From: Thelonectria olida
Taxonomy: Eukaryota; Ascomycota; Sordariomycetes; Hypocreales; Nectriaceae
DNA: 64,000 bases
Direction of reading: 5' to 3'
NCBI GenBank assembly: GCA_020736575.1
Contig: JAGPYM010000003.1
Coordinates: 2,914,001-2,978,000, forward strand
How positions within the stretch are numbered: the stretch's first letter is position 1; the number at the start of each line of letters is the position of its first letter. The notes beneath the pieces are model-generated. The model saw only the letters and a program-made list of their open reading frames with translations, did no database searches and was not told where the DNA came from. This document shows, piece by piece, positions 32,569-45,709 of this stretch. The position numbers were made by a program, and so were the translations under genes.

Positions 32569-35500
32569 GCATCCGACGGACCGTGAGCCAAGCTCGAAGA
32601 GTGATTCTAGATTATGTCTCGAAGGGCACTTGATTCAATGACAAAGAGTAACCCATGACCAAGTCAGCGCAGAGTTCAGACTACAACTACAGAATAGGTA
32701 CGCGCATGCAACCTGTGTCACCGTGTCACATACCTCACTCGGCTGCCGAACAGTTGACCGTTTTTTGAACCCTGCGCCGACGACTGACATTAGACAGCTG
32801 TGCTAGCCGTAGCCCAAGCCAAGCTCTTCTCTTGCTACTCCAACACACCGATTAGCTTTCGCACCATCCAATCTTTTGGTCTGCGAATAAACGGGAACAC
32901 GGCTCAACGCCAAGGTTTCGGCGAAGCATTCGCTCGAGATGGGGCCACTTGGGGCCGTGCCGAAGGCGGAGAAGGGCCAAGATGATCGCTCGCTGTTGTT
33001 GCCTCCAAAGCATCCCTGGAGGCGTCTTGGTTTTTAGGGGAGAGGGACGGCATCGGATCGGGAAACTTGAGATTTCCAGAGTCGACCGTCTGCCGGCGAC
33101 CGGCTTCGCCTGGTTGACCTCTTTGGCAATTCGCGTCGGGACACAGCCGGTCCACCGTCGGCATCCCACGCCCACTCTTGAGCGTGTGTCTATGGGAGAC
33201 GGTGACGGTGCTACGGGGAGGATCGGGGCAAGGCCGGACTCGTCTTCTCTGCAGGCGTGTGCAGCCAAGCCAGGCCAGGGCTAACTGGAAGGCTTACTTG
33301 TTCAACGGATTCTCAAGGCACCCTGCTGTATTCGTAGAAAAGATAGGTAACTGGCAGGTCATCAACCGCCCGTAAGCAGCACGCAGGAAAGCTTGAGCGC
33401 GCGTCCGCGTGTGTGTCTCGGATTGTCACTGTCCCACCGGTTCATGCCATGTCGGCGGGAAGTGGGCGAGAATTGCCATGGACACGGAAGCAAAAAGCAA
33501 AAGCAGAACAGAAACCTAACACGAGATGATGCAACTGATTGGACTTTGGGCGGCGATTCGATGACGACCTGCCTGCCCCCTCTGCCTTATGGAAGACGTG
33601 GCACGCGAGCACATGGCAGCGCGCCTAGGAACGATTGGGCTTCGGAAGGCTCGAGACCGCGGAGATATCGACAACCGCTACGCGTCCGAGACTCATCGGA
33701 TGTTGCCTCGCGAGATGGGTGATTGGGGAGGGCCGGCCTCGTTTACCGCGGGAGATGAAGCCCCGAGGTATGAAACGCACTGAGAGAGCGTCACCGTTCC
33801 TGGTTCGAAGCGGTATCCCGGCCGAGGCTTTCTACTTTGGGGGAAACGGTACAAAACGCGCCTCTCTTTGCGTGAGTCTGCCGGCCGTGGCGGCAACGAG
33901 TCTTCGGCTCGCCTTTGATTTGATACCAGTTGGGAGCACCACGCACTATTCTTTCCGATGAGCACTTGCCGATGAGGGGAGGAAAGCAAGAAGCAAGACA
34001 CAAAGAACAAGGCAGAAGGCTGAGAAGGCTGAGTTGCCGCGGGCCGTCCACCTCGAGTCAAGCACCGTGTCTCTCTCACAAGCAACACATTAGCAGCAGC
34101 CCAACGACATTCTTCGTTTTACGAAGCAATACTTTGTACAAAGTGCCAAAGCATGGCTAAATAAATTGCCGTTCACTACATGACATCCGACTGGCCTCCG
34201 CGCGGGATTGTATACCTCCGTTGGCCGACGGTGGGCGCCAGCAAGCAGCGAATGCTGCAAAGCCGAGACGACGTGCTTGCTGCAAGGGGTTGACTCGGAA
34301 GCCTAGCTCAAGTGCTGGTGTTTGGAAGGGTTCGTTCCGGAATGTTCAAAGGCCCATCTCCCGGAGTCCCCCCTCCTGCGAAACCCACGCCAAATGGAGC
34401 GAGAGGGTGACATGCATGCAGCATCCAGCTACCAGCGAAGAAACGTTGGACGGACTGTGGTTTGATCGACGGCGGACAAAGAAACTAACCACTTAACTAC
34501 TGTCGACCGCGTACAGAAGCAAAGGGGAGGGTGGGAGGGGTGGGTACGGCAGGGCAGCCGGGTACTCGACTTTGTTGGCATGGAGGAAGAAGTTTCGCTT
34601 GCATGGATCCGGAACTCACTAACTTCTCAAAGGGTCGAGAATGGATCAACGAGGAGGAGGAGCATGGAATCAACTGAGCAAGCCGGTGCCAACACAACAC
34701 ACGGAGATTCGGAACCCAGCTTCCAGACGTTTGGCGTGTCCCACAAGGCAAAAGAAAGGCCGGCCAGGACTCCTTCAAGGTAATTACTTACCTACTTACT
34801 TTCGTCCAGTGTCTTTGTAGAGAGTATCCATCTCTGCTCCTGTTCGTAGAGAAGAAGAGATGAGCTCCAAGGTGAAGCTCTTACAAGCCTCTCATGGTCG
34901 ACAGTGTAACATCGGATTTCGTTCCGAACCTGAAGGGGGGCTCGGAGGATCGAACGGGAGGGGAAAGGAACAAAGTCCGACGCCCGTCGAACTCTTCCAG
35001 ACCTTTTCCAGCTTTTTTCCGACAAAGCAAAAGAAAAGAAATCCAGCCGAGCGGTAACAAAAGGGGAAAAGGGACTCCCGCGGCCGTCGGATGGTACCGT
35101 ACCGCATCCGTCCATGGGGGGGACGTCAAGCCCCCAGGCAACGAACCAAGCCAAGATGCCTCCAAAGTACAGTCAGTACACGGATCCGAGTATGGTGGTA
35201 TCGACGGTCAGACATGTTCATCAATACTACTATGACCAATTCGGCCTCAAGGCTCAGGCGCCGAGAAGAAGCAAAAAGGCCCACGAGGCATGACGATGCA
35301 TTGGAGCAGAGGGTCTGAGCCCTTTGAGATGAGGGGGAGGGATGCATGCAGTGCATTGGCATTGGCACGCTGTTGTTGCTCATTGGCTTCTTTGCCTCTA
35401 TTTCTCCGCCCCTTTTGATTTTCCCTCCCGTCCGAAGAAGCAGACGTCAGAGGGGAGCAAGGGAGGAGGAGCTTAACAACATGACACGCTTCTATTTTCC

Positions 35501-37667
35501 TTCGAACCTTGCGGCACAGCAGCAGCACATGGAGGGGGCGTCAGGCACTCGGAGACAGCTGCCCTGGCTGACCGCCTCGTCGTGAGGGTGTCGAGATGAC
35601 TTCAAAGTGCCCGTCGACAAGTACAGACGAGTACTTTGGCACATTCGAAGGCACGTACCACCGAAGTCCCCTGGGCCTGCCTGTCTGCTTCGGTAGGGGG
35701 TGGGAGGGGGTTTGTTCCAAAGACGCACGCCGCTGGCCGGTGCGTGTCTGTGTGCACGCGCGCGTGCGTGTCATCCACATGGCATTTGCTCGAGACAAGA
35801 CAGGGAATCGCGGTTCAGAAGACGTTCCCCCTTCCTCGGAACAAGGACCAAGGGCGTAGGAAGAAGGAACACCACCGAACAGACGCAACAGCAAAGTAAA
35901 TGGCCCTGTCGACTCGTGGCTTGCAGCCGGCACGTGGCGGATGGAGTTTGATGAAGGCGTGAGAACCCTAGGAAACTCAAATGATTGCTTTTTCGGGGTA
36001 GGATTCTTGCTTTGACGGAGCAGACGTCCCTTGTCGCTTTGCGGGGGAAGAAGCAATGATGAATGATGATGCTGACAATCGGGATGAGGGGGGAGAAGGC
36101 ACAACACCAAGCAATGGACGCATCTGTATGGACATGGACGTACGCGTGTCCCCATCCGACTCCACGACAGTCATCGACACATTATCAGAGGCTGAACGGC
36201 GCCGTGGACATGTTCTCGCCAGCCCGGGGGAAGCGTCTGCTGGCTCCCCGGCTGTTCTTCTTAGGGAAGATCCTCGAAATCGAGACCCAGCAGCGTCGCA
36301 GTTGTTGCGTCGTTACGGGGTCGTCAAAGTCGTATGCGTTTCGACCGTCGGCCGCTTTGCTTCTCTCCATGTGCCATGTGCTATGCGCCTCATCGACCTT
36401 GTCGCTCATCCCGCCTGGACCTTCCCTGCCCTTGGGAGATTGTGCCTTAGCTTGCACGGCCATAGCAGCATGCCTTGGTGGTTAGGTAGGTACCTTCTTT
36501 TCAGCTCCTCGACCTGACAACCAGGCAGGGCAGAGGCGGTGGACAAGCTGCCCATCTTCTCCTCCAACAAACGGGCTGAAGATGAAGCACGGCCCCCTCA
36601 CTCGTTGACTTTGAATGAAGAGATTGGGGGCTGGGGGAGGGTCGGATTGCCAGCCCAGCTTGTGACGCCACTTCACCGTCTTCCCAGAACAACGCAGTCA
36701 AGGACGGACCGGGATCATGGGCGGGCGAGAAAAGCGAAGACTGAAGCAGTGATCGACCGCGTCCCCGGTTGCGGAATCCCTGCAAGCCACGCTCTGAGGG
36801 AGCTAGCCCGTCGCACGGAAGACGGACGGTACGACGGAGTTCAGGGTCCCGCCCAGCAAAGAGGCACAGCAGTTGCTAGCTCTCTGGTGGCAGTTGGGGA
36901 GCGAGTTGAGAGTTGACCCAGAGGAGATCAAGCAGAGGGGGACAGGGAGAGACAGCAGGACGGACAGGCAATACCGATGTGTACCTCGTCCAGGTGCTCA
37001 CTCTCTGTCTCCCCCGGGGATCATCATGACTCCCGAGCCCTGTTCCCTCCCCCCCTTGTAGTAGATCCCATCTTCAGATCCTGCGCTTCACTTCGTTCGA
37101 ATCCTATGCAATCAGTCCCGTAGAGCATCGACATGCGCCGTCTATAGCCGCGCTCCGCACCGCGCTCCGGGCTTCCTACGGCCGTCTAAAAGGTTGAAGC
37201 CCCCAGCCCCGTCTCCGGTTGATCGACCCTTGGGCGGTATTTCTCCCCAAACACGCCCCCTTTGGGTTGAAGATAGTTATGCCCCCGGCAACGTGGGAGG
37301 CACGTTGAACAGGGGCGCCGCAACGGGCAAAGGGCCGATAGTTGCAGACAAGAAACAACGTCTTCAGCGCAAAGATTACCCCAAAGAAGCAGAAGCAGAA
37401 GAAGAAGAAGAAGAAGAAGAGCGCGCGCATGGTGACGGCTCTGCCCACCGCTGGTACCGGTACTTGCATGTACAACTCAGGGGCAATCGGACAAACCGAC
37501 ATGCAATGTCAGATGTGAGGCGAAAAAAAGAAGCAAAGAAGCAAAAAACCACGCGTTCTCGTACATAGAGAGGCCGGGCATATGCAATGCACTGCACTTG
37601 TAGTCGTACATGTCCATGTACAACAAGTCTCAACTCGTCGTCCTCCCCTCGGCCAACAACCCACCCG

Positions 37668-37693
37668 ACCAACCAACCAACCAACCAACCAAA
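37668..37693. repeat. (ACCA)n tetranucleotide microsatellite
   Basis: About six tandem ACCA units, directly visible, in the non-coding 32.6-42.2 kb region. Confidence 0.95.
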
Positions 37694-37847
37694 GCACGCA
37701 TGATGCAGACGCAGATGCAGAAGCATGCTCGGGAATCTCGTTGTTCTTGCTTCCTTTCTTTTCTTTTTCCTCGTTTGCCGCCCACATCCCACTCTCGCGC
37801 CCCCCTTCTCCCTCTCACAAGCCGGTGAGGCCCCCTTGAGGCCCCCT

Positions 37848-37860
37848 CCCCCCCCCCCCC
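37848..37860. repeat. C13 homopolymer
   Basis: Thirteen consecutive C on the plus strand in non-coding DNA; length is likely unreliable. Confidence 0.9.
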
Positions 37861-40800
37861 TGAACAAGAACAAAGTCGTTTTCTGTGATCGTCGTATGCA
37901 TGTCGTCGTGGTCCTCGTGGGAAAAAGTGGGAAGCAGAGTCCTTCAGAAGCCTTCGCCCGTCCTTCTAGCGTCAAACTCTCTCTCCTCGTCGCGCAACGC
38001 ATGCATCTTCTTCGGCCAAGCAGACGCAGTCAGTCTGTCTCTCGTCGACCCAAGTTCCTTGTCCTGGCTTTCCATATGGCTTCCACATCTTCTGCGGCAC
38101 ATGGCAATGGCAAATCTGCGGTAAAGGGAGGAGACAACAAGTCTATCCATGTACACGCCCCCCCTCCCTTTCGAGATGGCTTCCTTTCGTCTTCCAGCGG
38201 CTCACCACCACACAGACTCTCCTCCCCTACGTAGAGGGCTTCTTCATCCTCTTTCGACCTTCTTCTTCTCAACGCATTAGTCAAGCCATCTCTGCATGCA
38301 TCTTGCATTCGCCTTCCTAAACCCTTCCAGCTGCTTTCTAGCTTTTTCTAGTCCTCCCCGTTGCCTCTTGGTTGCATATGTACCGTCCGTACCTGGCTGC
38401 CTCGTGGTGCAAGCCACGTTTTTTCTTTTTTAAATCCCTCTCCTTGTGCTTCACCGTTGGCCGATCCTGATCTTGCCTTCGTTTTCGACCGTCCCTTTTC
38501 ACTTACGCAATCGCACGCACACACTGGCGCTCCCAGCTGCCAACTGGGCTCATGGATGCTCCCCCCTTCGTCGTGCCTTAGTCGTATACTTGGCCGTAGT
38601 GACAGATGCCTTGTCTCTCGCTGTCCGTTGTCTCTCTCTCATGTGACATGTTATCTTCTTGTTCCTCGTATCCCTTCTGCCATCTCGATGAGGGTCTGTT
38701 CGAGCCCTCCCCCCCCCGGCTTTTGCCGTCCTGGAACTCTCGGTATCTGCCGACGCATTGAACATTAATCATTGCATTAATCAAGACGAAGTAATTGGCA
38801 CAGTAAGCAACGCCAAAACGGGGCGGGGACATGAGCAAAGGGTATCATCATCTTGTCGTCACGTACCGAAACCAAGACGGAATGTCAGGTGCCTTCACGT
38901 TTGAGATGAAGAAGAGGCCGATCGACGACGAAGCAAATGTCAACTTCCGTACAGGGAAGATGGAGGGGGGAACACACACACACACGCTTCTTCTCATTTG
39001 CCTGCCGCGATTCCCACGGTTTGGGCGCCAAGACGCGCCGACTCGACGTCCAGTTCGAACTCTTCATGCGCCATCTCAACCACGAATACACACAATTTCT
39101 TGGAGGCCAGATCGGTATCTGATTCGACCTCATGCCCGAGACATGCGGTACCCTTTCCCTTCAAGGACCGAACTACTGCGAACCTGGGCGTTCTTCTACG
39201 GCGAGGCAAAAAATGTGACATGTCATAGCTGAATTCAAAGGCGGTCAATGTGAATGCATCTACTATTTGTCGTGGTTTTGATTAATCTGATCAATCATAT
39301 CATCCATTCTCTCGGTCCCCTTTTCTCAAGTGCCCGCCCCCCAGAAGACGTCACCGTCTTGTTCGGCCGTCTTCCTTTCGCCACAGACAACCCCTTTCAG
39401 CTGTTCTAGGATGCTTCTCGGCCTCGAGCCTCGTGGCAATGGATATGTAGTTTAAGCTTCTTACTTGACTGACTTCTCGATCATCAGGAAGGAGGACAAG
39501 ATGGCTGCATAGACCGGACAACCAAGACCGGCCATACTATCGCTGTTACTCTTGATACTATCGCTGCAACTATCTGCTGCTACCATGTTTTACCTCCTTC
39601 TCAACTTCCCATTTCAAAACCGCTGCCTCGACACCATGTCACCCAGTGACATCCTGCTCATCCCATCTCTCAAGTCTTTACCTCTCTCTGCTCGAACCCG
39701 CCCTGTTCAAGCCAAGTCCTAACAGGCTAACCAAGACACACCCATCCATTGGAGCTCTCTAGCATCTTATTCTCCTTAGAGACCGGCGGCGGATGGCCCC
39801 AAGTGGGGGAGGACCAGCAGCTTCGTTACAGGCATGCAGGCCTCATGTTGTCTCCCTTGTCCTGCCCGGGCTTAGGCCCACCCACACCCAAAATGCATGG
39901 CTGTTTAGTGCCGCGCGTGGTCAAGCGCCGCCGCGTTGCGTCGCGGGTGCCGTGTCCGGGTCGTTGTTGGAAGCAGGAGACTGGCGTAGGAGCAACTAGG
40001 TAGGTAGCGAGCGAGGTTGGAGGAGGAGACTTGGCTCCGAATGGGGGAGCTGAGAGGGCTCCAGCATGGGATTTCCGTCCCCTGCCGGTCTTGTCCTGTC
40101 CTCTAAGCTCAGCTGTGACCTACCGTGACCAATTCGTGCCAATCACTTCTCCATCTTTTCTTGGTTCTTCGCCCGCTACTCCAGTCGATCCAGTCAACAG
40201 ACAGTCTCCTCGTCAAAGTCCCACTCCGGCACCAGATGACATTATCCACTTGGCTATGAGCTGTGGCCTCTTCTGCCCTGTCGGGGCCTGTCCCACAGCT
40301 GGAGCTGGCTGGAGCTGGCCAGAGCTGGAGGGAGCACGGGTCTCCCCAAACGCATCTTATAGACATGGGTCAACAAGAGAAACCACCAAGAAACAAGGGG
40401 GAACCCGGCCCATGATTTGCGAATCAGTGGAGTCGACGGGAGGGGGCTTCAAGGGCTGAAGAGGTTTGATGGAGTCCCAAGGAAAGAAAACGGCCGAGTC
40501 CAAAATGACCAACGGGACGACGGGACCATCGAGATCCCCATGCAGCGGCCCTCTGTGTCTGTCATGAGTGCTCCAAGGCGACCAGACGAAGCAAATCACA
40601 ATCGGAAACGAGCCAATTGGCCCCATGCCGTGCCAATCCATCCTGTTCAATCTGGTGGTGATACGCCTGTGCCCAACTCCGAGCCTGTCTACGCAAAAGG
40701 ATAGGTCTTCTGACAGCAACATGTAAACGTGCATAGACAGGAAAAGACGTTGCTTGATCGAGGGTCATTTCATTTCTTCTAATAAACACCCCATAAAATA

Positions 40801-42239
40801 TCGCCCAAATTTGCCCCCCTCCCTTCCCATACCAATCCCAATCCCAATCCCAGCCCAAGAAGAAACCCATTTCCCGTATGGAGCCCATTTCCCATCTCCC
40901 CCAAGTCCCAACCGAGTCCAAGTTTGTTTCCCACGCCCCAACCGCCCGGAAATGGCGCCAGATCAGACGAAAACAAGCGAATCCTGCCTGTAGACTCCCA
41001 AAACTCCCAAGAATAGCGGAATGCGAAGTGCCAAGTAAATCATCAAGAAGAGTTCGATACTATAACAACCACGTAAACTCTAGATTTGGTTCCCAATTGT
41101 GTCCACCTTTATGTGAGTGAGATGCTTTCCTTTTTGGTTTTGTTTTTGTTGCCCTGCGTGTGTGTATGTAGGGCGCTATGTGTGTGCTTAGGTTATGTTA
41201 TGTAATGCGTGAATGGGAACTTCGTTTGCTTTTATCCCGGGGTATGGTCATGAAGAGTGATGTGACAGACATAATAAAAGAAAGATGATGAAGAAGAAAG
41301 AGAAGAAGAAGAAGAAGTAGAAGTAGAAGAGCCTGTATGTTCCAGTAGAGGTTGGAGGAGGTCCTGCCCCCTTCGTGGAGTGACAAGTATGTGGTGCCGT
41401 TCTCCCACAAGGTCTCAAGTGATAGAAGCGTAGGTGTAGTAGCCGTAGATATTATAGGTCATAGAGCCAAGAGGGGTATAGCGGAGAGCAGGGTATAAGT
41501 GTACGGCAGTAATGATATGATGATGTGATGTGAGATGCGAGTGAGGTGAGGTGAGGGAAGGTGTGTGAAAGACCAGGAGAACGGACCCTTTCCTGGCGCT
41601 TGATAGTCTGTGGCCAAGGACATGGGGAAGCGAGAGTAGTCAAGTCGTAGTACGACAACCCTAGAGGCCACGCCCCGTCCAAGGATCGAGATTAATCTCG
41701 AGTCCATCCCTCTTAGTGGAAGATCCACCCAAAGGGCCGCCAGTTCGGGGTAGTGTGGCCCGCCGAGGACAGACTGAGAGTGAGCGAGCGAGTGAGAGAG
41801 GTGTGATTGATGAGTGAGGAGGATGAGAAGTGAGCCATAGTCGGTAAGCCCTATTGTTTGCCGGTCTGGCGCCGCCCCAAGACCGAATCGACGGAGCTGG
41901 CGCGAAACCGCACGCACGACTAGGGCCTGCTGAGGTGAACTTGGCGTAGAAACCTCCTGGTCCTGGCATCGCGCAGCACGAGGGTCGTTCCGTCGAGACA
42001 GACTGCAACATGTCGGTGGGCGGGCTAGTCGTCCTAGTGGTTCAATCTCCACGGTAATGGTGATTGCGTTTTGTCGGTGAGATCTTGGGCCGTCGTGATT
42101 CCGTACGGATTGTCCCGGAAGCAGGCGTCCAGATCTTGCAGGTCTAGCGGGATATCGACTCGGCATTTGGGCCGTAGATGGGGCGGCACTTTCTTGTCCA
42201 GCATGTGAGCCGATGGAGACCGCCTCCATTGCTGACGCT

Positions 42240-42299
42240 TCAGTGAACTGAAGACTGCGCCTGCGGGTAGTAGACACCCTGGTACATGTTCCACTGAGA

Positions 42300-42335
<36 letters not shown>

Positions 42336-43296
42336 CGTCATGTAAGAGTGGTGGGCGGCCTGCACGGCAGGGTTGCTGAGACGGAAAGCGGCTTCTGCAA
42401 AGTGAGTGTGGTTAGTCTCCTCGTCCTCGCTGCTGTCTCCAAGACAGTAGAATCTCATACCATGATCCACGTCTTCGTATTCCAACTTGACGTCCTTGTG
42501 GCCCACGGCGCTGATGTTGCTGGTGCTGGTGTTGTTGGACGGCAGCATCGACGCCGGCACGCTGGTTGGGATGTAGCCCGCGCTGTACTCGTCCGTGTTG
42601 GCAGAAGACGACGGGCTGGAGACATTGGAGGGAATGGCGCACGGGACGGTGCTGGCCCACGTCTCGCAGTTGTTGGGGAGAGGGACGTATTGCCCGCCGT
42701 AGTCGGGGAGTGAGCCATAGTCACTTGAAGGGAAGGGCGACGCTCTGGGGCTGGGAATGGCACCGCTGCCAGTGCTGAGGTTGTCGTCGTAGACTGTTGC
42801 GCCCAGTTAGATTGGCCCGTTGCCAAGGGTTGGGGTGAGGTGCCATCATACCTGGAGTGGAATAAGGCGAAGAAGTCATGGACACGCCCATATTCTCCTT
42901 TAACCGCGCCAACTCCTCCTCAAGGGCCTTGTTGCGTCGCAGCAGCTCCTGAACCGTCTGGTCCCGGCTCTGCTTGCTCTTGAGATCTTCCAGTTCGCGC
43001 TCTAGTCGATCAATGTGCTCCTTGGTTCGAGCCCGAATGGCTCTCTGCGCCTCGCGGTCGTTGGCTCGCTTGCGGGCGAGCTGTGAGGGGGTCAAGGTAG
43101 AGACGCTGCGAGTGCCTGGACATTTTTCATGTGAAGTCAGAATATGCGTTTCGATTCCATTGCCTCTTGAGGCAAGTTGCAGGCGGGAGGGATCGGCCTT
43201 GCAGGGCAAACAAAAAGCAAAGGGAAAAGCAAACAAAAAAAACGTACCCTTACGCTTGGGCTTGGCAGCAGGCTCCGCTGAAGATGAGCGCACCAT
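42240..43296 (-). CDS. bZIP transcription factor with noncanonical basic region and C-terminal poly-Q
   Basis: Four exons, 43296-43248, 43115-42852, 42793-42461 and 42394-42240, with introns of 132, 58 and 66 bp. All phases agree, giving 266 residues. The basic region (about residues 29-48, LARKRANDREAQRAIRARTK) runs into a leucine zipper (about 51-95) ending KENMGVSM. Aligned with Yap-type bZIPs (NRxAQRxFR), the usual Asn position is Asp36, with Asn35 one residue earlier. The rest is Ser/Pro/Asn-rich with acidic patches. The C-terminus has a run of 12 Gln (codons at 42301-42336) and ends WNMYQGVYYPQAQ. The factor is probably nuclear; its target sites are unknown. The 66-bp third intron is a multiple of three with no stop, so retention would add 22 residues. 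The gene is isolated by 9.7 kb on one side and 5.4 kb on the other, a layout often seen for developmental or stress regulators. Confidence 0.9.
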
Positions 43297-43473
43297 GTTG
43301 GCTGTGTGAGAGATTGGATTGATGCTTGAAGAGGTGATTGGAAAAGATGGAAGAGAGGACGAGTCCCAGGTGTCTTGAGAGGGTTGGAGAGACGTTCTGC
43401 GGTCTGGGTTCGTCCCAAGCAACGAGTAGCAAGGTCGAGGCGGCAGTGGTTGGATGTTGTCTTGTATATAGAT

Positions 43474-43503
43474 GCAAGGCAAGGCAAGGCAAGGCAAGGC
43501 AAG
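43474..43503. repeat. (CAAGG)n pentanucleotide repeat upstream of the bZIP gene
   Basis: About six tandem copies of a 5-bp unit, roughly 180-210 bp before the bZIP ATG, reading CCTTG on the gene's strand. It may lie in the promoter or 5' leader. Confidence 0.9.
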
Positions 43504-45682
43504 GGCGGGGGACTTGCTCGTGCAGTGGAGCAAGGTGAAAGGGCGTCTTGTTGATTGTCTCTCTCTCGTTCAAGGTCAAGCGTGAAGCAGGTGTTGCATG
43601 GCGATCGGCCTGCTAGCTGATCGACTTTGCTGGACGGACCGGGGTGCGTCCAAGATATAGCAATTGGAGCCTCGACCTGGGCCGTGGGCTCTCGAGGCAA
43701 AAGGCAGACGTGCATACCTTGCCTCTGCCAGCCAAAAAGAAAGAAGAGGGTCCCTTGGAAGTCGGGGTGGTCCCTTCAAGCCCTTGAGGCTTGGTGTGGT
43801 GGTCCCTTGGGTCCCTGGATGTGTGCCACCCCAAGCCCCGGGGAGCTAGAACGTGCGGTACTTTGAGGTACAGTCCAGACGGAGCTGGGCTTGTAGGCTC
43901 GTCCTAGCCCGTGTGCGGTTTAGCCGTTCGAGAAGGAGGAGGAGAAGGCCATGCGGACAAGGTTCGGGGGTGGCTTGAGTGAGTGGATATCTTCCTGTCT
44001 CCCGGATCAAGCCCGGACGAGGCGACTACGGAGTGCGACGACGACGACGACGGCATTCCCTCGTCCCCCCGAAGGCCCCCAATGGCCCCCCTCCCCTCCA
44101 TCTCTCGCAGTCGTCCTGCTCCCCTGTGGCCAGTCCAGCCCAGACGGGGAAAAGACTGGTGGGTAGCCTCTCCGCAGGTGGGGCCCTATATGGCATCCGG
44201 CCAGAGGATGGATGGATGGCCATGGCATGGAGCATTGGGGAGAGAGAGCATGGACAAGGCCAGGACATGGGCTCGAGAGGACTAGAGAGGAGGAGGAGGA
44301 GGAGGGAGGAGGAGGAAGGGGGTCTGTTACTGAGGACTTGTTGCTTCATGGCCCACTGCAAAATACTGGCTGCTGCACTTCGTACCGTTGCTACTCACGG
44401 ACCCTTCTCTGCTCAACCCCCCTCGTTGTGCCGTGCTCATGCTTGGGCTTATGTTTGATCTGTTGACTTATCATGTGGATTCAAGCCCGACGACTGGTTG
44501 CTTAGCACCATTGCTACAGTACCTTCATCTCTGGGGGGAGTGTCCCAGGTGTGTCCCTACCTGCACCGCACTGCAAAAATTGATCAAGGTACCGTACCGT
44601 GCCGTCTTGTCCTGGGGGAGAGCGATCACGATGGAGGGGCGTGGTTTCAGACGCAAGACATCAGCCTCAGGCGTCCTTTTTAGGCCCAGTATCCCACGTT
44701 TTCATCCCTAGAGTAGCATCAAGTTAGAGGGCGGAAAAGTCCAGCCAACCGTTTGGAGACGATGACTACCTAGACTCATTCAGCATGACAGACAGAGTCA
44801 GAAACGACTGACGACTGAGGGAGGGGGGAGTGGGAAGAGGAAATGGAAGAAGCGCGGAGGATTCTTGTTCTGATTTGATCCTGGAACCCTCCAAGTGCTC
44901 GAATAAACTTTGGCCTTTTTTCCCACTTGCAGCGAATGCTAACCGATATCCGGCGATGGTGTCGACGGGGATCCTTGGAGGAGGGAGCGGCGGGCATATC
45001 TTGTTGCGCACCCAGGGTGTGTCCACCTCGCTGGTCACTGGATGGTGGATACAGCAACTTGACGACGATGATGATGGAGGAGGAGGAGGAGGAGGAGCAA
45101 GGAACAAGGAGAGAGAGGCTAGGAGACAAGGATGGCGACACTGTTTGGGCCCCAGGCCGGACCCCTGCCCATGGGATTGGTGATGGTGAAGACGAGGCTT
45201 GAACCACGACTGAGACAGAGCTGTTCTGTATGCAGAAGGCCAGTCGGTCTGGGGAGAAGCCCAAGGTGTGTAGCAAGGTGTGTGTAGACTATTGTGTTGT
45301 ATTGTATTCCTAATTCTAATACCTAAGCGTCGCTACGGTACTGTCTGCCTTCGTCATCGGCCATTTGCCCGACAAAACGCTCCCTGGCCTCTCGTGTACC
45401 GTCGATGGTCTGTCTGTGTTTGCCGTCCATTCGTAGATAGCAGCTTGAGAATACATCATCACACTGCAAGTTATTGCTCATGGAGGAATCCCATGGCAAG
45501 CCGCGTTCGGAATCCCCGTTCACACATCAATCGCTAAGGCGCAGTCCGTACCGCGCTGCTTGAGTTTTGCTACTGGCTGCTCTCTCTCGCTTGATAGAAA
45601 GCATATCGCGCATCCCATCGAGCTGGTACCTATTCCCAATTCCCGACCCTGCCGGCACTGGACTTTCTCTCCATCTCACCCT

Positions 45683-45709
45683 CTCCTCCTCCTCCTCCTC
45701 CTCCTCCTC
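45683..45709. repeat. (CTC)n trinucleotide repeat
   Basis: About nine CTC units in non-coding DNA, directly visible. Confidence 0.9.

Larger units (their letters stand above)
32569..42239. other. Gene desert of about 9.7 kb with simple repeats only
   Basis: Open frames up to about 210 codons occur on both strands. They overlap one another, lack family motifs, and are built from low-complexity Arg/Pro/Ser/Gly strings typical of GC-rich non-coding DNA. Simple repeats include (ACCA)n at 37668-37693, a GAA-rich tract at 37385-37420, C13 at 37848-37860, (CA)n at 38971-38986, (CAATCC)n at 40833-40853 and a GAA-rich tract at 41290-41330. Long CT-rich stretches (38.2-38.7 and 39.3-39.7 kb) resemble promoters or leaders, so long non-coding RNAs or unannotated 5' ends are possible. 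No coding gene is supported. Confidence 0.5.

Noticed and set aside
33770..33860. GGTTCGAA box suggesting a tRNA T-arm
   Set aside because: The flanking bases do not form a T stem and no D arm or acceptor stem is present. Other TTCGAA boxes (4690, 37098, 48158) fail in the same way.
35541..36155. 204-codon open frame on the minus strand
   Set aside because: Conflicts with several equally long frames on the other strand; random-looking composition.
37668..37693. Possible CRISPR-like array from tandem units
   Set aside because: It is a simple ACCA microsatellite with no spacers, in a eukaryotic genome.
37376..38002. 208-codon open frame containing Gly and Lys runs
   Set aside because: Made largely of microsatellite and homopolymer translations (poly-Ser from GAA/CTT, poly-Gly from C13).
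41459..42277. 272-codon open frame downstream of the bZIP gene
   Set aside because: Overlaps the bZIP last exon in another frame, low-complexity, no motif and no splice partners.
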